The position numbers and the translations under genes were made by a program. This document shows, piece after piece, positions 20,556-32,750 of a stretch of 64,000 nucleotides of DNA (position 1 is its first letter; every line of letters starts with the position of its first letter). The notes under the pieces were generated by a model. The model saw only the letters and a list, made by a program, of their open reading frames with translations, ran no database searches and was not told the origin of the DNA. The DNA comes from Comamonas sp. Its GTDB lineage: Bacteria; Pseudomonadota; Gammaproteobacteria; Burkholderiales; Burkholderiaceae_C. The DNA lies in the NCBI GenBank assembly GCA_021166775.1, contig JAJPEQ010000013.1:682001-746000 (forward strand), read 5' to 3'.

Positions 20556-21374
20556 ATGAAGAAGGCAGGCTTGCGTGCCGTCTCTGGCTTGCGCACCTTC
20601 ACCGGCGACATTGCCGCTGGTTTTTTTGAAATCACCCACAGCAGCCTCGCGCTGCTGGGCTTGGCGGTCGCCTTTGCCCTCATCACGCTCGCCGCACGCC
20701 CCGACCTGCGCGAGATGGGTCAACAGCAGCTCATGGGATGGCTGCAGGAGCAGCAGGTGGCCACGGACGGCTTTGCCACCGAGCCGTTCGCCAGCGAACG
20801 CGCCACCGCCAGCAACCCCAAGGATCTGCCACGCGAACAGGCCGCGGTGACCTACTGGCTGAGCAAGAAATACCGGGTGGCACCCGAGCCGCTCGCGGTG
20901 CTCGTGAGCGAAGCCTATGCGATCGGTGCGCGCACCAAGCTCGACCCGACGCTGATCCTGTCCGTCATGGCCGTCGAATCGAGCTTCAACCCCTTCGCCC
21001 AGAGCGACGTGGGCGCGCAAGGACTGATGCAGGTGATGACGCGCGTGCACACCGACAAATATGAAGACTTCGGCGGCCGTTTTGCGGCCTTCGATCCCGT
21101 GGCCAATCTGCGCGTGGGCGTGAAAATATTGCAGGAATGCATTGCCCGCGCAGGCTCCGTCGAAGGTGGACTGCGTGCCTATGTGGGCGCGGCCAACCTG
21201 CCCGACGACACAGGCTACGCCGCCAAGGTGCTGGCCGAGCACGAGCGGCTGCGCCAGGCTGCCAGCGCCGCGGCCAAGTCGCCGGTCGTGGCCACCAAGG
21301 CCGCTCCCGCGACCCGGGCATCAGGTCAGGCGCAACAGGTGCAAAAGGTGGCGCTGCTCACCAGCGGCCTCTGA
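20556..21374 (+). CDS. Membrane-anchored lytic transglycosylase (SLT family)
   Basis: Cleaves peptidoglycan glycan strands. The 272 residues run from ATG 20556 ([11 protein letters not shown]), chosen because AAAGGGT lies upstream; an in-frame GTG at 20481 has less support. A single membrane helix lies around residues 28-50 ([17 protein letters not shown]). The SLT domain follows, with the catalytic glutamate at about residue 141 in [11 protein letters not shown] and the motif GAQGLMQVM. The C-terminus is Ala/Lys-rich. Its own promoter lies at 20330-20359. It is monocistronic, and glyA follows after a riboswitch. Confidence 0.9.
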   Translation: MKKAGLRAVSGLRTFTGDIAAGFFEITHSSLALLGLAVAFALITLAARPDLREMGQQQLMGWLQEQQVATDGFATEPFASERATASNPKDLPREQAAVTYWLSKKYRVAPEPLAVLVSEAYAIGARTKLDPTLILSVMAVESSFNPFAQSDVGAQGLMQVMTRVHTDKYEDFGGRFAAFDPVANLRVGVKILQECIARAGSVEGGLRAYVGAANLPDDTGYAAKVLAEHERLRQAASAAAKSPVVATKAAPATRASGQAQQVQKVALLTSGL

Positions 21375-21406
21375 GAGAACGCTGCCCAGTCGCCGGGGTG
21401 GCGCGC

Positions 21407-21412
21407 TACACT
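21407..21412 (+). promoter_or_regulatory. Candidate -10 box for glyA
   Basis: TACACT lies about 40 bp before the riboswitch core, 33 bp after the transglycosylase stop. No convincing -35 is seen, so this is a tentative promoter for the riboswitch-glyA-nrdR transcript. Confidence 0.4.
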
Positions 21413-21452
21413 CGCGCGGTACGCGACTGGCGATAGGTCTGCGCTCGCCCTG

Positions 21453-21563
21453 CCCGGGTGACGCGACTGACGTGGGCACCGCCGCAAACGGCACAACACC
21501 ACGGGGAAGCGTACCGCGCGCGGGCACAAGCCGTGGCGCGTTTTGTCGTTCGCCTGGGCAGCC
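21453..21563 (+). promoter_or_regulatory. ZTP (pfl-motif) riboswitch upstream of glyA
   Basis: The conserved parts of the ZTP aptamer are present in order: GACTGACG (21465-21472), a CGTGG/CCACG helix enclosing a variable hairpin (GCCG/CGGC), the purine-rich strand GGGGAAGCG, a variable linker, and the 3' hairpin segment CGCCTGGGCA (21551-21560). ZTP riboswitches sense the folate-stress signal ZMP/ZTP and commonly control glyA, folD, fhs or purH. A CCCTTG/CAAGGG hairpin follows just after the aptamer and 20-30 nt before the glyA start, so a translational switch is plausible. Confidence 0.85.
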
Positions 21564-21600
21564 CTTGCATGCCAAGGGAAAGACACCGCTATCACCTGCC

Positions 21601-22845
21601 ATGTACCAACGCAATATCCTCGTGGAACAAACCGATCCTGAAGTGTGGGCCGCGATCCAGGCCGAGAACCGCCGCCAGGAAGAACACATCGAACTGATCG
21701 CCAGCGAAAACTACGCCTCGCCCGCCGTGATGGCGGCGCAAGGCTCGCAACTCACCAACAAATACGCCGAGGGCTACCCCGGCAAGCGCTACTACGGCGG
21801 CTGCGAGAACGTGGACGTGGTCGAGCAGCTGGCGATCGACCGCGTCAAGCAGCTCTTCGGCGCAGAGGCGGCGAACGTGCAGCCCAACTCGGGCTCTCAG
21901 GCCAATCAGGCGGTGCTGCTGGCCTTCTTGAAGCCCGGCGACACCATCCTCGGCATGAGCCTGGCCGAGGGCGGGCACCTGACGCACGGCATGGCGCTGA
22001 ACATGAGCGGCAAGTGGTTCGACGTCGTCTCCTACGGGCTGAACGCGAAGGAAGAGATCGACTACGACGCCTTCGAGGCCAAGGCGCGCGAGCACAAGCC
22101 CAAGCTCATCATCGGTGGTGCCTCGGCGTATGCGCTGCGCATCGATTTCGAGCGCATGGCCAGGGTCGCCAAGGAAATCGGCGCGATTTTCTGGGTCGAT
22201 ATCGCGCACTATGCGGGTCTGGTCGTCGCGGGCGAGTACCCCAACCCGGTGCCGCACGCCGACGTGGTCACTTCGACCACGCACAAGAGTCTGCGCGGCC
22301 CGCGCGGCGGCTTCGTGCTGATGAAGGCCGAGCACGAGAAGGCCATCAACTCCGCCATCTTCCCCGGCCTGCAGGGCGGACCGCTGGAGCATGTGATCGC
22401 GGCCAAGGCCGTGGCGTTCAAGGAAGCGCTCTCGCCCGAATTCAAGGTCTATGGCCGGCAAGTGGCGAAGAACGCCCAGGTGTTCGCGCAGACGCTCACC
22501 GAGCGCGGCCTGCGCATCGTCAGCGGCCGTACCGAAAGCCACGTGATGCTGGTGGACCTGCGCTCCAAGGGCATCACCGGCAAGGCGGCCGAGGCGGCGC
22601 TGGGTCTGGCGCACATCACGATCAACAAGAACGCGATCCCCAACGACCCGGAAAAACCCTTCGTGACCAGCGGCGTGCGCGTGGGCACCCCCGCCATCAC
22701 GACGCGCGGCTTCAAGGAAGAGGAAACGCGCCTGACGGCCAATCTGGTGGCCGATGTACTGGACAAGCCGCACGATGAAGCCAACCTGTCGGCGGTGCGC
22801 GCCAAGGTGAACGCCCTCACCCAGCGCTTTCCGGTCTATCGCTGA
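21601..22845 (+). CDS. glyA: Serine hydroxymethyltransferase
   Basis: PLP enzyme interconverting serine + THF and glycine + 5,10-methylene-THF, the main one-carbon entry point. 414 residues from ATG 21601 ([16 protein letters not shown]). The family blocks [30 protein letters not shown] and the PLP-lysine motif [13 protein letters not shown] are clear. The frame opens upstream, but that extension passes through the riboswitch aptamer and is rejected. It lies 40 nt after the ZTP riboswitch and 17 bp before nrdR, so both are probably co-transcribed. Confidence 0.98.
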   Translation: MYQRNILVEQTDPEVWAAIQAENRRQEEHIELIASENYASPAVMAAQGSQLTNKYAEGYPGKRYYGGCENVDVVEQLAIDRVKQLFGAEAANVQPNSGSQANQAVLLAFLKPGDTILGMSLAEGGHLTHGMALNMSGKWFDVVSYGLNAKEEIDYDAFEAKAREHKPKLIIGGASAYALRIDFERMARVAKEIGAIFWVDIAHYAGLVVAGEYPNPVPHADVVTSTTHKSLRGPRGGFVLMKAEHEKAINSAIFPGLQGGPLEHVIAAKAVAFKEALSPEFKVYGRQVAKNAQVFAQTLTERGLRIVSGRTESHVMLVDLRSKGITGKAAEAALGLAHITINKNAIPNDPEKPFVTSGVRVGTPAITTRGFKEEETRLTANLVADVLDKPHDEANLSAVRAKVNALTQRFPVYR

Positions 22846-22862
22846 CGCGCGAGGGGTGCGGC

Positions 22863-23312
22863 GTGAAGTGCCCCTTTTGCAGCCACCCGGAGACGCAGGT
22901 CGTCGAGACGCGCGAGTCCGAAGGTGGCGACTACGTGCGCCGCAGGCGCCGCTGCACGGCCTGCGAAAAGCGCTTCACCACCTATGAACGCCCCGAGGTG
23001 AACTTTCCGGCCATCGTCAAGAAGGATGGCCGGCGCGTGGAGTACCGGCGTGACAAGCTCGAAGGCTCGTTCCACATCGCGCTGCGCAAGCGCCCGGTCA
23101 GCACCGAGCAGGTGGACGCGGCAATCGAACGCATCGAAGAGCGTCTGCTGCAACTGGGCCAGCGCGAAGTGCTCTCCAACCGGCTGGGCGAAATGGTGAT
23201 GCTGGAGCTGCAAAAGCTCGACAAGGTGGCCTACGTGCGCTACGCCAGCGTCTATCGCAGCTTCGAGCACATCGACGAATTCAAGGCGCTGGTGGACAAG
23301 GTGGGCGAGTAG
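22863..23312 (+). CDS. nrdR: Transcriptional repressor NrdR
   Basis: ATP/dATP-sensing repressor of ribonucleotide reductase genes. 149 residues, the usual size, with a GTG start. The N-terminal zinc ribbon has Cys3, Cys6, Cys31 and Cys34 (MKCPFC, RRRCTAC) and is followed by the ATP-cone domain ([22 protein letters not shown]). It lies 17 bp after glyA with no visible terminator between, so it may share the ZTP riboswitch. The glyA-nrdR order is common in betaproteobacteria. Confidence 0.97.
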   Translation: MKCPFCSHPETQVVETRESEGGDYVRRRRRCTACEKRFTTYERPEVNFPAIVKKDGRRVEYRRDKLEGSFHIALRKRPVSTEQVDAAIERIEERLLQLGQREVLSNRLGEMVMLELQKLDKVAYVRYASVYRSFEHIDEFKALVDKVGE

Positions 23313-23341
23313 CGATTTGTGACTTGCCAAGCGCTCGATGA

Positions 23342-23357
23342 CTGTATGAAAATACAG
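23342..23357. promoter_or_regulatory. LexA (SOS) box upstream of imuA
   Basis: CTGTATGAAAATACAG is a perfect CTGT-N8-ACAG LexA site. It lies 5 bp before the imuA GTG start and follows a TTGCCA -35-like hexamer at 23324-23329. Its presence fits DNA-damage induction of the imuA-imuB-dnaE2 cassette. Confidence 0.9.
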
Positions 23358-23362
23358 CCATC

Positions 23363-24118
23363 GTGACGGTCTCTCCCCTCGTTTCCTCCGCCCTGCGCGC
23401 CGTGCCGCCCCTGCCCGCCGGCGTGTGGCGCGCCGACGCCCTGGCGCGCGCCCAGGGCGGCACCGTACCCAGTGGGCATGCACCGCTGGATGCAGAGCTG
23501 CCAGACGGCGGCTGGCCGCTGGGCGCCCTGGTCGAACTGCTGACGGCCACGCCCGGCACGCCCGTCTGGCCCCTGCTGCTGCCGGCCCTGGCGGCACGCC
23601 AGCGGGCCGGGGGCGGGGTGCTGGCGCTGGTCCAGCCACCCTGCCCGCCGTTCACGCCGGCGCTGGCGGCGGCAGGCGTGCGCGCCGCCGGCGTGCTGTG
23701 GCTCGCAGCCGAGGCGCCGACGTCGCGCCTGTGGGCGGCCGAGCAGGCACTGCGCTGCGCCGACGTGACCGCCCTGCTGGCCTGGCTGCCCCAGGCGCGC
23801 GCGGGCGACCTGCGCCGGCTGCACCTGGCGGCGGCGCAGCGCGGCGACGTCCTGTGCTTCGTGCAGCGCCCCGCGACGCAGGCGCACGCGGCCTCGCCCG
23901 CCCCGCTGCGGCTGCGCCTGGAGACGGCGCGGGGCGCGGCGCCAGCGCCGCTGGCGGTGGACATCGTCAAGCGGCGCGGGCCGTCGCTGGCCCGGCCGCT
24001 GATGCTGCCCTCGCAGCCGCCAGCGCTGCGCGCGCTGCTGGCGGCCCACGCACCGGGGCAGGTGAGCGCCGCCCTGCACGGCCCGATCGGTGAGCGCGCC
24101 CAGGAAGCCGCTGCATGA
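23363..24118 (+). CDS. imuA: Translesion synthesis-associated protein ImuA
   Basis: RecA-like accessory protein of the mutagenic ImuA-ImuB-DnaE2 polymerase complex. 251 residues from GTG 23363. The typical start region SGHAPLDAELPDGGWPLGALVELL is visible, as is the LLLPALAARQRAGGGVLALVQPP segment, where a Walker-type loop is lost as in the family. The start is only 5 bp from the LexA box, so the mRNA leader must be very short or the protein may start later; no better start codon was found. The stop overlaps the imuB start by 4 bp. Confidence 0.9.
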   Translation: MTVSPLVSSALRAVPPLPAGVWRADALARAQGGTVPSGHAPLDAELPDGGWPLGALVELLTATPGTPVWPLLLPALAARQRAGGGVLALVQPPCPPFTPALAAAGVRAAGVLWLAAEAPTSRLWAAEQALRCADVTALLAWLPQARAGDLRRLHLAAAQRGDVLCFVQRPATQAHAASPAPLRLRLETARGAAPAPLAVDIVKRRGPSLARPLMLPSQPPALRALLAAHAPGQVSAALHGPIGERAQEAAA

Positions 24119-25413
24119 GGCTGTGGATCGCCCTGCAGTGGCGGCCCGATCCCGCCCTTGAAGCGCCCACGCCCGAGGCTCTGGCCTGGTGGGCGCTGCG
24201 CTTCACCCCGCACGTCGCCTGGGTGGACGAGGCGCTGCTGCTGGAGGTCTCGGGCACGCTGCGCCTGTGGGGCGGGCGGCGCGCTCTGCTGCGCCGGATT
24301 CATGAAGAAAATCCGCTTCCAGCGCTTGCCAGTCAAGCGCAAGCAGCTACCAGTCTGGTAGCCCTAGCGCGTCTGCGTCTGCGTGTCATGGGCCAGCCGA
24401 GCGCGGCCCGCGCGACCGAGCTGCCGCTGCACGCGCTCGGCGCCGCGCGCCCGCACCTGCCGCTGCTGTCGCAACTGGGCTGCCGCACCTGGGGCGACGC
24501 GGCGGCGCTGCCGCGCGCCGGGCTGGCGCGGCGCTGCGGCCCCGCGCTGGGACAGGCGCTGGACGTAGCCTTCGGCCGTGGGCCCGACCACTACCCCTGG
24601 GCCACGCTGCCCGAGCGCTTCGTCCAGCGGCTGGAGCTGCCGACCCGCGTGGACGACGCGCCTGCCCTGCTGTGGGCCGCCAACCGCCTGCTCGCCGGCC
24701 TGCAACCGTGGCTGCAGGCACGCCAGCTCGGCGTGCTCGCTGTCGAACTGCGCTGGCGGCTGGACGCGCGGCGCCTGAACGGGCAGGCGCTGCCGCCCAC
24801 ACAGGCGCTCGTGGTGCGCACCGCGCAGCCGGTGCAGCGCATGGAGCACCTGCGCCGCCTGCTGGCCGAGCACCTGGCGCGCACCGCCCTGATGGCCCCT
24901 GCCGCCGATCTGAGCCTGCGCGCGCTGCACACCGCGCCCTGGCGCGCCGAGAGCCACAGCCTGCTGCCCGATGAGCCGCGCCAGGGCGAGCCGCTGCACG
25001 TCTTCGTCGAACGCGTCAGTGCACGCCTGGGCGCGGGCCACGTGCGCCGCGCCGTGCCGCGCGCCGACCATCGGCCCGAGTGCCGGCAGGTCTGGCAACC
25101 TGCCGAAGACGGGCCGCCGGCCGCGCCGGATGTGCTGCCCGCGCCATGGCCGGATGCCCTGGCTCCCACCTGGTTGCTGCCTGAACCGCAGCCCCTGGCC
25201 GTGCAGGGTGGCCAGCCGCGACACCGCGGCGCCGCGCTGCGCCTGCTGACCGCACCGCGCCGTATCGAGGCAGGGTGGTGGGACAAAACCGGTGCTGCCC
25301 GTGATTACTTCGTGGCACAGGGCGCGGCCGCCGAACTGCTGTGGGTGTACCGTGAGCGCGCCACCACGCAGCAGCCCGGCGCGCGATGGTTCCTGCACGG
25401 CCTGTACGGATAA
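24115..25413 (+). CDS. imuB: ImuB, catalytically inactive Y-family polymerase homologue
   Basis: Scaffold subunit of the DnaE2 mutasome. 432 residues, somewhat shorter than the 480-520 usual. The N-terminus MRLWIALQWRPDP lacks the catalytic aspartate of active Y-family polymerases, as expected for ImuB. The thumb/little-finger region is recognisable (LERFVQRLELPTRVDD type; LPERFVQRLELP). Residues about 65-82 (EENPLPALASQAQAATS) come from an in-frame palindromic repeat. The start overlaps imuA by 4 bp, and dnaE2 follows after 3 bp. Confidence 0.9.
   Translation: MRLWIALQWRPDPALEAPTPEALAWWALRFTPHVAWVDEALLLEVSGTLRLWGGRRALLRRIHEENPLPALASQAQAATSLVALARLRLRVMGQPSAARATELPLHALGAARPHLPLLSQLGCRTWGDAAALPRAGLARRCGPALGQALDVAFGRGPDHYPWATLPERFVQRLELPTRVDDAPALLWAANRLLAGLQPWLQARQLGVLAVELRWRLDARRLNGQALPPTQALVVRTAQPVQRMEHLRRLLAEHLARTALMAPAADLSLRALHTAPWRAESHSLLPDEPRQGEPLHVFVERVSARLGAGHVRRAVPRADHRPECRQVWQPAEDGPPAAPDVLPAPWPDALAPTWLLPEPQPLAVQGGQPRHRGAALRLLTAPRRIEAGWWDKTGAARDYFVAQGAAAELLWVYRERATTQQPGARWFLHGLYG
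24307..24360 (+). repeat. Palindromic repeat, copy C (in-frame inside imuB)
   Basis: A well-kept copy: AAAATCCGCTTCCAGCGCTT, a 4-nt spacer, then TCAAGCGCAAGCAGCTA. It encodes ENPLPALASQAQAATS without stops. This is the clearest coding copy in the window. Confidence 0.8.
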
Positions 25414-25416
25414 GCC

Positions 25417-28854
<3,438 letters not shown>

Positions 28855-28913
28855 TGCGGGCCGACGCCGCGAACGCCGCGCCGGCGGCGCTGCAGAGGCC
28901 GCGGACAGCGCTC

Positions 28914-29744
28914 TCATTGCTTGAACCACGCGATCTGCGTGCTGGTCGCCAGGAGCTTCCCGTCGTCCGACCAGAGCTGCGCCGCCTGGTCCGAAAAATT
29001 CCGCCGGAACACGCTGGCCCACGCGCGCCCGAGCAGCGGCCGCTCGCCCTGGCGCGCGAGGTCGTCCGCGCCGGCGTGAAAGTGCATCGTCACCGACACG
29101 GTGCCCGCCGGCACCAGCACGCCACGCACCTGGAAAATGCGAAGGAAAAAGGTGTCGCACAACGACGCCAGCGACTTGAAATCGAGGGCCCGTGCCGGCG
29201 CGTCCCGGATCCAGAGCGTGGACGCTGCGGAAGCGGGCTCGCGGCGTGGCGTGCGGCCGAGTTCCGGCGCTCCCTCGATGAACCTGAACTCGAATCGTTG
29301 GAGCCACGCCAGGCGGTACCCGCGGGTGTCCAGCGGCGCCACCTCGCTCGCGCAGGGAACGTCGGGCATGCGCGGGACCTGGTGCGCCCAGCTTTCGCTG
29401 CGCGCGGCCAGCACCACGCTCGCCGAGGCCACGACCGTCCCGTCGTCCTGGTGCATCTCGACCGCCAGATGCTGCACCGACTTGCCGGCGCGCACCTCGC
29501 GGGCGCGCACCAGCAGCGCGCCCGGCCGGATCGGCGCACAGAAGTTGGCGGTCATCGCCACCGGCTGCGCCACGGCGCCGGCGCGCTCGAGCGCCGCACC
29601 CAGCATCGTGGCTGCCGTGACGCCGCCGAACGGGCCGTGCATGTTGGCATAGGCGTCGTGCGTGTGGCACGTCCACCCGTCGGCCCCAGGGGTCAGGCGG
29701 GTCGCTTCGTCGAAGGGGTGCGTGGTGTCGGCGTGCATGTGCAT
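28914..29744 (-). CDS. Acyl-CoA thioesterase family protein (double hot-dog, TesB-like)
   Basis: A 276-residue protein with two hot-dog halves. The first has NMHGPFGGVTAATMLGAALERA, PVAMTANFCAPIRPGALLVRAREV and GKSVQHLAVEMHQDDG; the second has ASLCDTFFLRIFQVRG and GTVSVTMHFHAGADDLA. This is typical of TesB-like or acyl-CoA thioesterase II relatives that hydrolyse acyl-CoA esters; the substrate is unknown. GGAGTC lies 2-3 nt before ATG 29744 and about 8 nt before ATG 29736-29738, so the second Met may be the true start. It diverges from the atpE-like gene across a 165-bp region holding a perfect palindrome. Confidence 0.8.
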   Translation of the reverse strand: MHMHADTTHPFDEATRLTPGADGWTCHTHDAYANMHGPFGGVTAATMLGAALERAGAVAQPVAMTANFCAPIRPGALLVRAREVRAGKSVQHLAVEMHQDDGTVVASASVVLAARSESWAHQVPRMPDVPCASEVAPLDTRGYRLAWLQRFEFRFIEGAPELGRTPRREPASAASTLWIRDAPARALDFKSLASLCDTFFLRIFQVRGVLVPAGTVSVTMHFHAGADDLARQGERPLLGRAWASVFRRNFSDQAAQLWSDDGKLLATSTQIAWFKQ

Positions 29745-29793
29745 GACTCCTGTTCAAAGACGGTCCTCATCTTCGAGCGGGGCCGGTCCCGAA

Positions 29794-29816
29794 GCAATGA
29801 CCTGACAGGTCATTGC
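29794..29816. promoter_or_regulatory. Perfect 23-bp palindrome, probable operator
   Basis: Arms GCAATGACCTG and CAGGTCATTGC are exact reverse complements around a single central A (29805). The size and symmetry suit a dimeric repressor such as a TetR- or GntR-type protein. Its right arm overlaps a TTGCCA -35 (29813-29818) that is 17 bp from CACACT (29836-29841), a candidate promoter for the atpE-like gene. Confidence 0.7.
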
Positions 29817-29909
29817 CACGCCGCGCGCGGTTGCACACACTGCCTGCGGGTCGGCGCATCGGCGCGCCGTCTTTTGCGACACTGCCGCATGAACACGCTG
29901 GAGTCCCCC

Positions 29910-30149
29910 ATGTCCATGGATCTTCTTCCCCTCGCCGTGGCGATTCTCATCGCCATTCCCGCGGCCGGCTCGTGCATCGGCATCGGGCTGTCGGCCGCAC
30001 GCTTCCTGCAAGCCTCGGCGCGGCAGCCGGGGCTGGGGCCCGAACTGCAGACCCGCTTCTTCCTGGCGGCCGGCCTGCTGGACGGCGCCTTCATCATCGC
30101 CACCGGCATCAGCCTGTGGTTCGCCACCGCCAACCCGTTCACGCGATGA
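29910..30149 (+). CDS. Orphan F-type ATP synthase subunit c-like protein
   Basis: A 79-residue two-helix proteolipid. The first helix is LLPLAVAILIAIPAAGSCIGIG, the polar loop is ASARQP (residues 35-40, the conserved RQP that contacts F1), and the second helix carries the ion-binding carboxylate Asp58 in AGLLDGAF. Start ATG 29910 is chosen because GGAG lies 6 nt upstream; an upstream ATG at 29889 lacks one. No other ATP synthase gene is in the window. Its stop overlaps the start of an XRE regulator gene by 4 bp. All residues needed for a working c subunit are present, but its role outside an atp operon is unknown. Confidence 0.85.
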   Translation: MSMDLLPLAVAILIAIPAAGSCIGIGLSAARFLQASARQPGLGPELQTRFFLAAGLLDGAFIIATGISLWFATANPFTR

Positions 30150-30985
30150 CCGCCGCCCACCCGCACCCGGTGGCGCACCTGACGCCGCGCCGCGAAGTCG
30201 GACCGCTGCTGCGCTCCCGGCGCGAACGGCGCAAGCTCAGCCAGATGGCGCTGGCGCTGGACGCGGGCGTATCGGCACGACACCTGTCGTGCGTCGAGAC
30301 CGGGCGCGCGCGCCCCAGCCCAGAGTTGCTGCTGGCCCTGTCCGAGCACCTGGCGGTGCCGCTGCGCGAGCGCAACACGCTGCTGCTGGCGGCCGGCTAC
30401 GCGCCGCGCTATACCGAGACGCCGCTGGACGCGCCCGACCTGCAGGCCGTGCGCGCCGCGCTGGAGCGCCTGCTGGCGGCGCACGACCCATACCCCGGCG
30501 TGGCGCTGGACCGGCAGTGGAACGTGGTGCTGGCCAACGCCGCCGCCCGGCGCCTGCTGGGCCTGCTGCCGCCGCACCTGGCTGCGGCGCCGGTGAACAT
30601 GCTGCGCGCCAGCCTGCACCCCGAAGGCTTCGCGGCGCTGACGCTGAACTTCGACGACTGGGGGCGCCACCTGCTGCACGAGCTGGACCGCGCCCGCTTG
30701 GCGGCCGACGACCCGGCGCTGGCCGTGCTGGCCGACGAGCTGGCGGCCTACCCAAACGTGGCCGCACTGCGCGCCGCGCAGCCCGCGCGGCCAACGTACG
30801 AGGAGTCGCTGCTGATCCCCTGCGTGCTGATGCCGCCGGGCAGCCCCGAGGGTGGCGCGCTGTCGCTGTTCACCACCCAGGCCACCTTCGGCTCGCCGCG
30901 CGACGTCACGCTGGCGGAACTGACGGTGGAGCTGTTCTACCCCGCCGACGCGGCCACGGAGGCCGCGCTGCGAAAATATGAATGA
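30146..30985 (+). CDS. XRE-family transcriptional regulator with MmyB-like ligand-binding domain
   Basis: 279 residues. The N-terminal helix-turn-helix (residues about 15-75) reads GPLLRSRRERRKLSQMALALD, AGVSARHLSCVETGRARPS and PELLLALSEHLAVPLRERN. A C-terminal MmyB-like PAS-type domain (VALDRQWNVVLANAAARRLL) follows; relatives are proposed to bind fatty-acid-like ligands. Start ATG 30146 overlaps the atpE-like stop (ATGA), so translation is probably coupled to that small gene. The frame upstream of 30146 is antisense-type read-through and is rejected. The target genes are unknown, but a divergent thioesterase fits a lipid-related theme. Confidence 0.88.
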   Translation: MTAAHPHPVAHLTPRREVGPLLRSRRERRKLSQMALALDAGVSARHLSCVETGRARPSPELLLALSEHLAVPLRERNTLLLAAGYAPRYTETPLDAPDLQAVRAALERLLAAHDPYPGVALDRQWNVVLANAAARRLLGLLPPHLAAAPVNMLRASLHPEGFAALTLNFDDWGRHLLHELDRARLAADDPALAVLADELAAYPNVAALRAAQPARPTYEESLLIPCVLMPPGSPEGGALSLFTTQATFGSPRDVTLAELTVELFYPADAATEAALRKYE

Positions 30986-31086
30986 AACCGGCCTCTAGAC
31001 CGCATGCAAACTGCGCAAGAAGCTATGCAAAAAGAAGCGATCGAGCGCACCCACCCAAGAGGAAGGAGGCAGCCACACGCACCACT

Positions 31087-32151
31087 TCATCGCGCGTCGC
31101 CGCACTGTGCCCGGTTTCTCAGCGCATGGTCCATCAGCACCAGCGCCAGCAGCGCCTCGGCGATGGGCGCGGCGCGGATGCCGACGCAGGGGTCGTGCCG
31201 CCCCTTGGTCACCACCTCTACCGGCTGCCCGTTGATGTCGATCGACGGGCGCGGCGTGAGGATGGAGCTGGTGGGCTTGATCGCCAGGCTGACCTCGATG
31301 TCTTGCCCGCTGCTGATGCCGCCCAGAATGCCGCCCGCGTGGTTGGTCTCGAAGCCCTCGGGTGTGATCGCGTCGCCATGCACGCTGCCGCGCTGCGCGA
31401 CGCTCGCGAAGCCCGCGCCGATCTCCACGCCCTTGACCGCGTTCAGTCCCATCATCACCTTGGCGATGTCGGCGTCGAGTTTGTCGTACAGCGGCTCGCC
31501 CAGGCCCACGGGCACGCCGCTGGCCTGCACGCGGATGCGCGCGCCGCAGGAGTCGTGCGCCTTGCGCAGCGCGTCCATGTAGTCTTCGTAGCGCTGCACG
31601 TCGGCCACAGGCACGAAGAACGGGTTGCGCGGCACGTGCTCCCAGCTCTCGAAGGGGATCTCCAGCTCGCCGAGCTGCGTCATGCAGGCGCGAAACTGCG
31701 TGCCGTATTGCTCGCGCAGCCACTTCCTGGCCACGGCACCCGCGGCCACCGTGGGCGCGGTGAGCCGCGCCGACGAGCGCCCGCCGCCGCGCGGGTCGCG
31801 CAGGCCGTACTTGTGCCAGTAGGTGTAGTCGGCATGGCCGGGGCGAAACCGCAGCGCGATGTCGCCATAGTCCTTGCTGCGCTGGTCCTGATTGCGGATG
31901 AGCAGCGCGATCGGCGTTCCTGTGGTCTGGCCCTCGTACACGCCCGAGAGAATTTCCACCGCGTCGGGCTCGTTTCTTTGCGTGACGTGGCGGCTGGTGC
32001 CGGGGCGGCGCCGGTCCAGATCGCGCTGGATGTCGGCGGCATCGAGCGCCATGCCCGGCGGGCAGCCGTCGATCACGCAGCCGATGGCCGGGCCGTGGGA
32101 TTCACCGAAGTTGGTGACGCAAAACAGGGTGCCGAGGGTGCTGCCGCTCAT
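31087..32151 (-). CDS. aroC: Chorismate synthase
   Basis: Last step of the shikimate pathway, converting EPSP to chorismate with reduced FMN. 354 residues. The three family signatures are present: [14 protein letters not shown] at the N-terminus, [27 protein letters not shown] in the middle, and [17 protein letters not shown] near the C-terminus. It lies 58 bp downstream of the CBS-domain gene on the same strand and is convergent with the XRE regulator gene; the 101 bp between them hold no recognisable feature. Confidence 0.98.
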   Translation of the reverse strand: MSGSTLGTLFCVTNFGESHGPAIGCVIDGCPPGMALDAADIQRDLDRRRPGTSRHVTQRNEPDAVEILSGVYEGQTTGTPIALLIRNQDQRSKDYGDIALRFRPGHADYTYWHKYGLRDPRGGGRSSARLTAPTVAAGAVARKWLREQYGTQFRACMTQLGELEIPFESWEHVPRNPFFVPVADVQRYEDYMDALRKAHDSCGARIRVQASGVPVGLGEPLYDKLDADIAKVMMGLNAVKGVEIGAGFASVAQRGSVHGDAITPEGFETNHAGGILGGISSGQDIEVSLAIKPTSSILTPRPSIDINGQPVEVVTKGRHDPCVGIRAAPIAEALLALVLMDHALRNRAQCGDAR

Positions 32152-32209
32152 GAGTGATCCTGTGATTCGCGATACGCAGCGGCCGCTCGTGCCGGGCGGA
32201 CGGCAGGCT

Positions 32210-32671
32210 TCATGCCTTCTTTTCGGAAACCGCCGATTCCTCGGGCCAGTCGCGGATGTAGGCCTTGAGCAGCTTGTTTTCGAGGTTCTGGCTGTCCACC
32301 ACGGTCTTGGCCACGTCGTAGAAGCTGATCACGCCCATGAGCTGGCGGTTGTCGATCACTGGCAGGTAGCGCGCGTGACGGTCGAGCATCATGCGGCGCA
32401 CCTCATCGAGCTCGGTTTCCATGGTGCAGATGAGCGGCCCCGGATCCATGCTGCGGTAGACCGACAGGCCGTCGAAACGGCCGCCGTTCTTCACCGTGGC
32501 GTTGATCACCTCGCGGAAGGTGAGGATGCCCACCACGCGCTCGTGCGCCATGACGACGAGCGAGCCGATGTCGTTGTCCGACATGGTGCGCGCGGCGTCC
32601 GCCAGCGTGTCTTCCGGCGTGATGGTGTAGAGCGTGCCGCCCTTGAGGCGCAGGATGTCGCGAACTTTCAT
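32210..32671 (-). CDS. CBS domain-containing protein
   Basis: A 153-residue protein made of two CBS motifs, residues about 5-60 ([27 protein letters not shown]) and 75-130 ([22 protein letters not shown]). Such pairs bind adenosyl nucleotides and often sense energy state; no catalytic domain is attached. I use ATG 32669-32671; the frame extends to 32716, but MKVRDIL is the conserved start. It diverges from metY across 79 bp. Confidence 0.9.
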   Translation of the reverse strand: MKVRDILRLKGGTLYTITPEDTLADAARTMSDNDIGSLVVMAHERVVGILTFREVINATVKNGGRFDGLSVYRSMDPGPLICTMETELDEVRRMMLDRHARYLPVIDNRQLMGVISFYDVAKTVVDSQNLENKLLKAYIRDWPEESAVSEKKA

Positions 32672-32750
32672 GGTGGATGGTCTGTGCAGGGGAGCACCGG
32701 CAAATATAGCCCACAATGCATGGCTTCACGCATGACAAGGGAGACCAGGA

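Noticed and set aside
32672-32750. A SAM- or SAH-type riboswitch upstream of metY
   Set aside because: The gap is only 79 bp and contains none of the conserved riboswitch segments; only a Shine-Dalgarno is evident.
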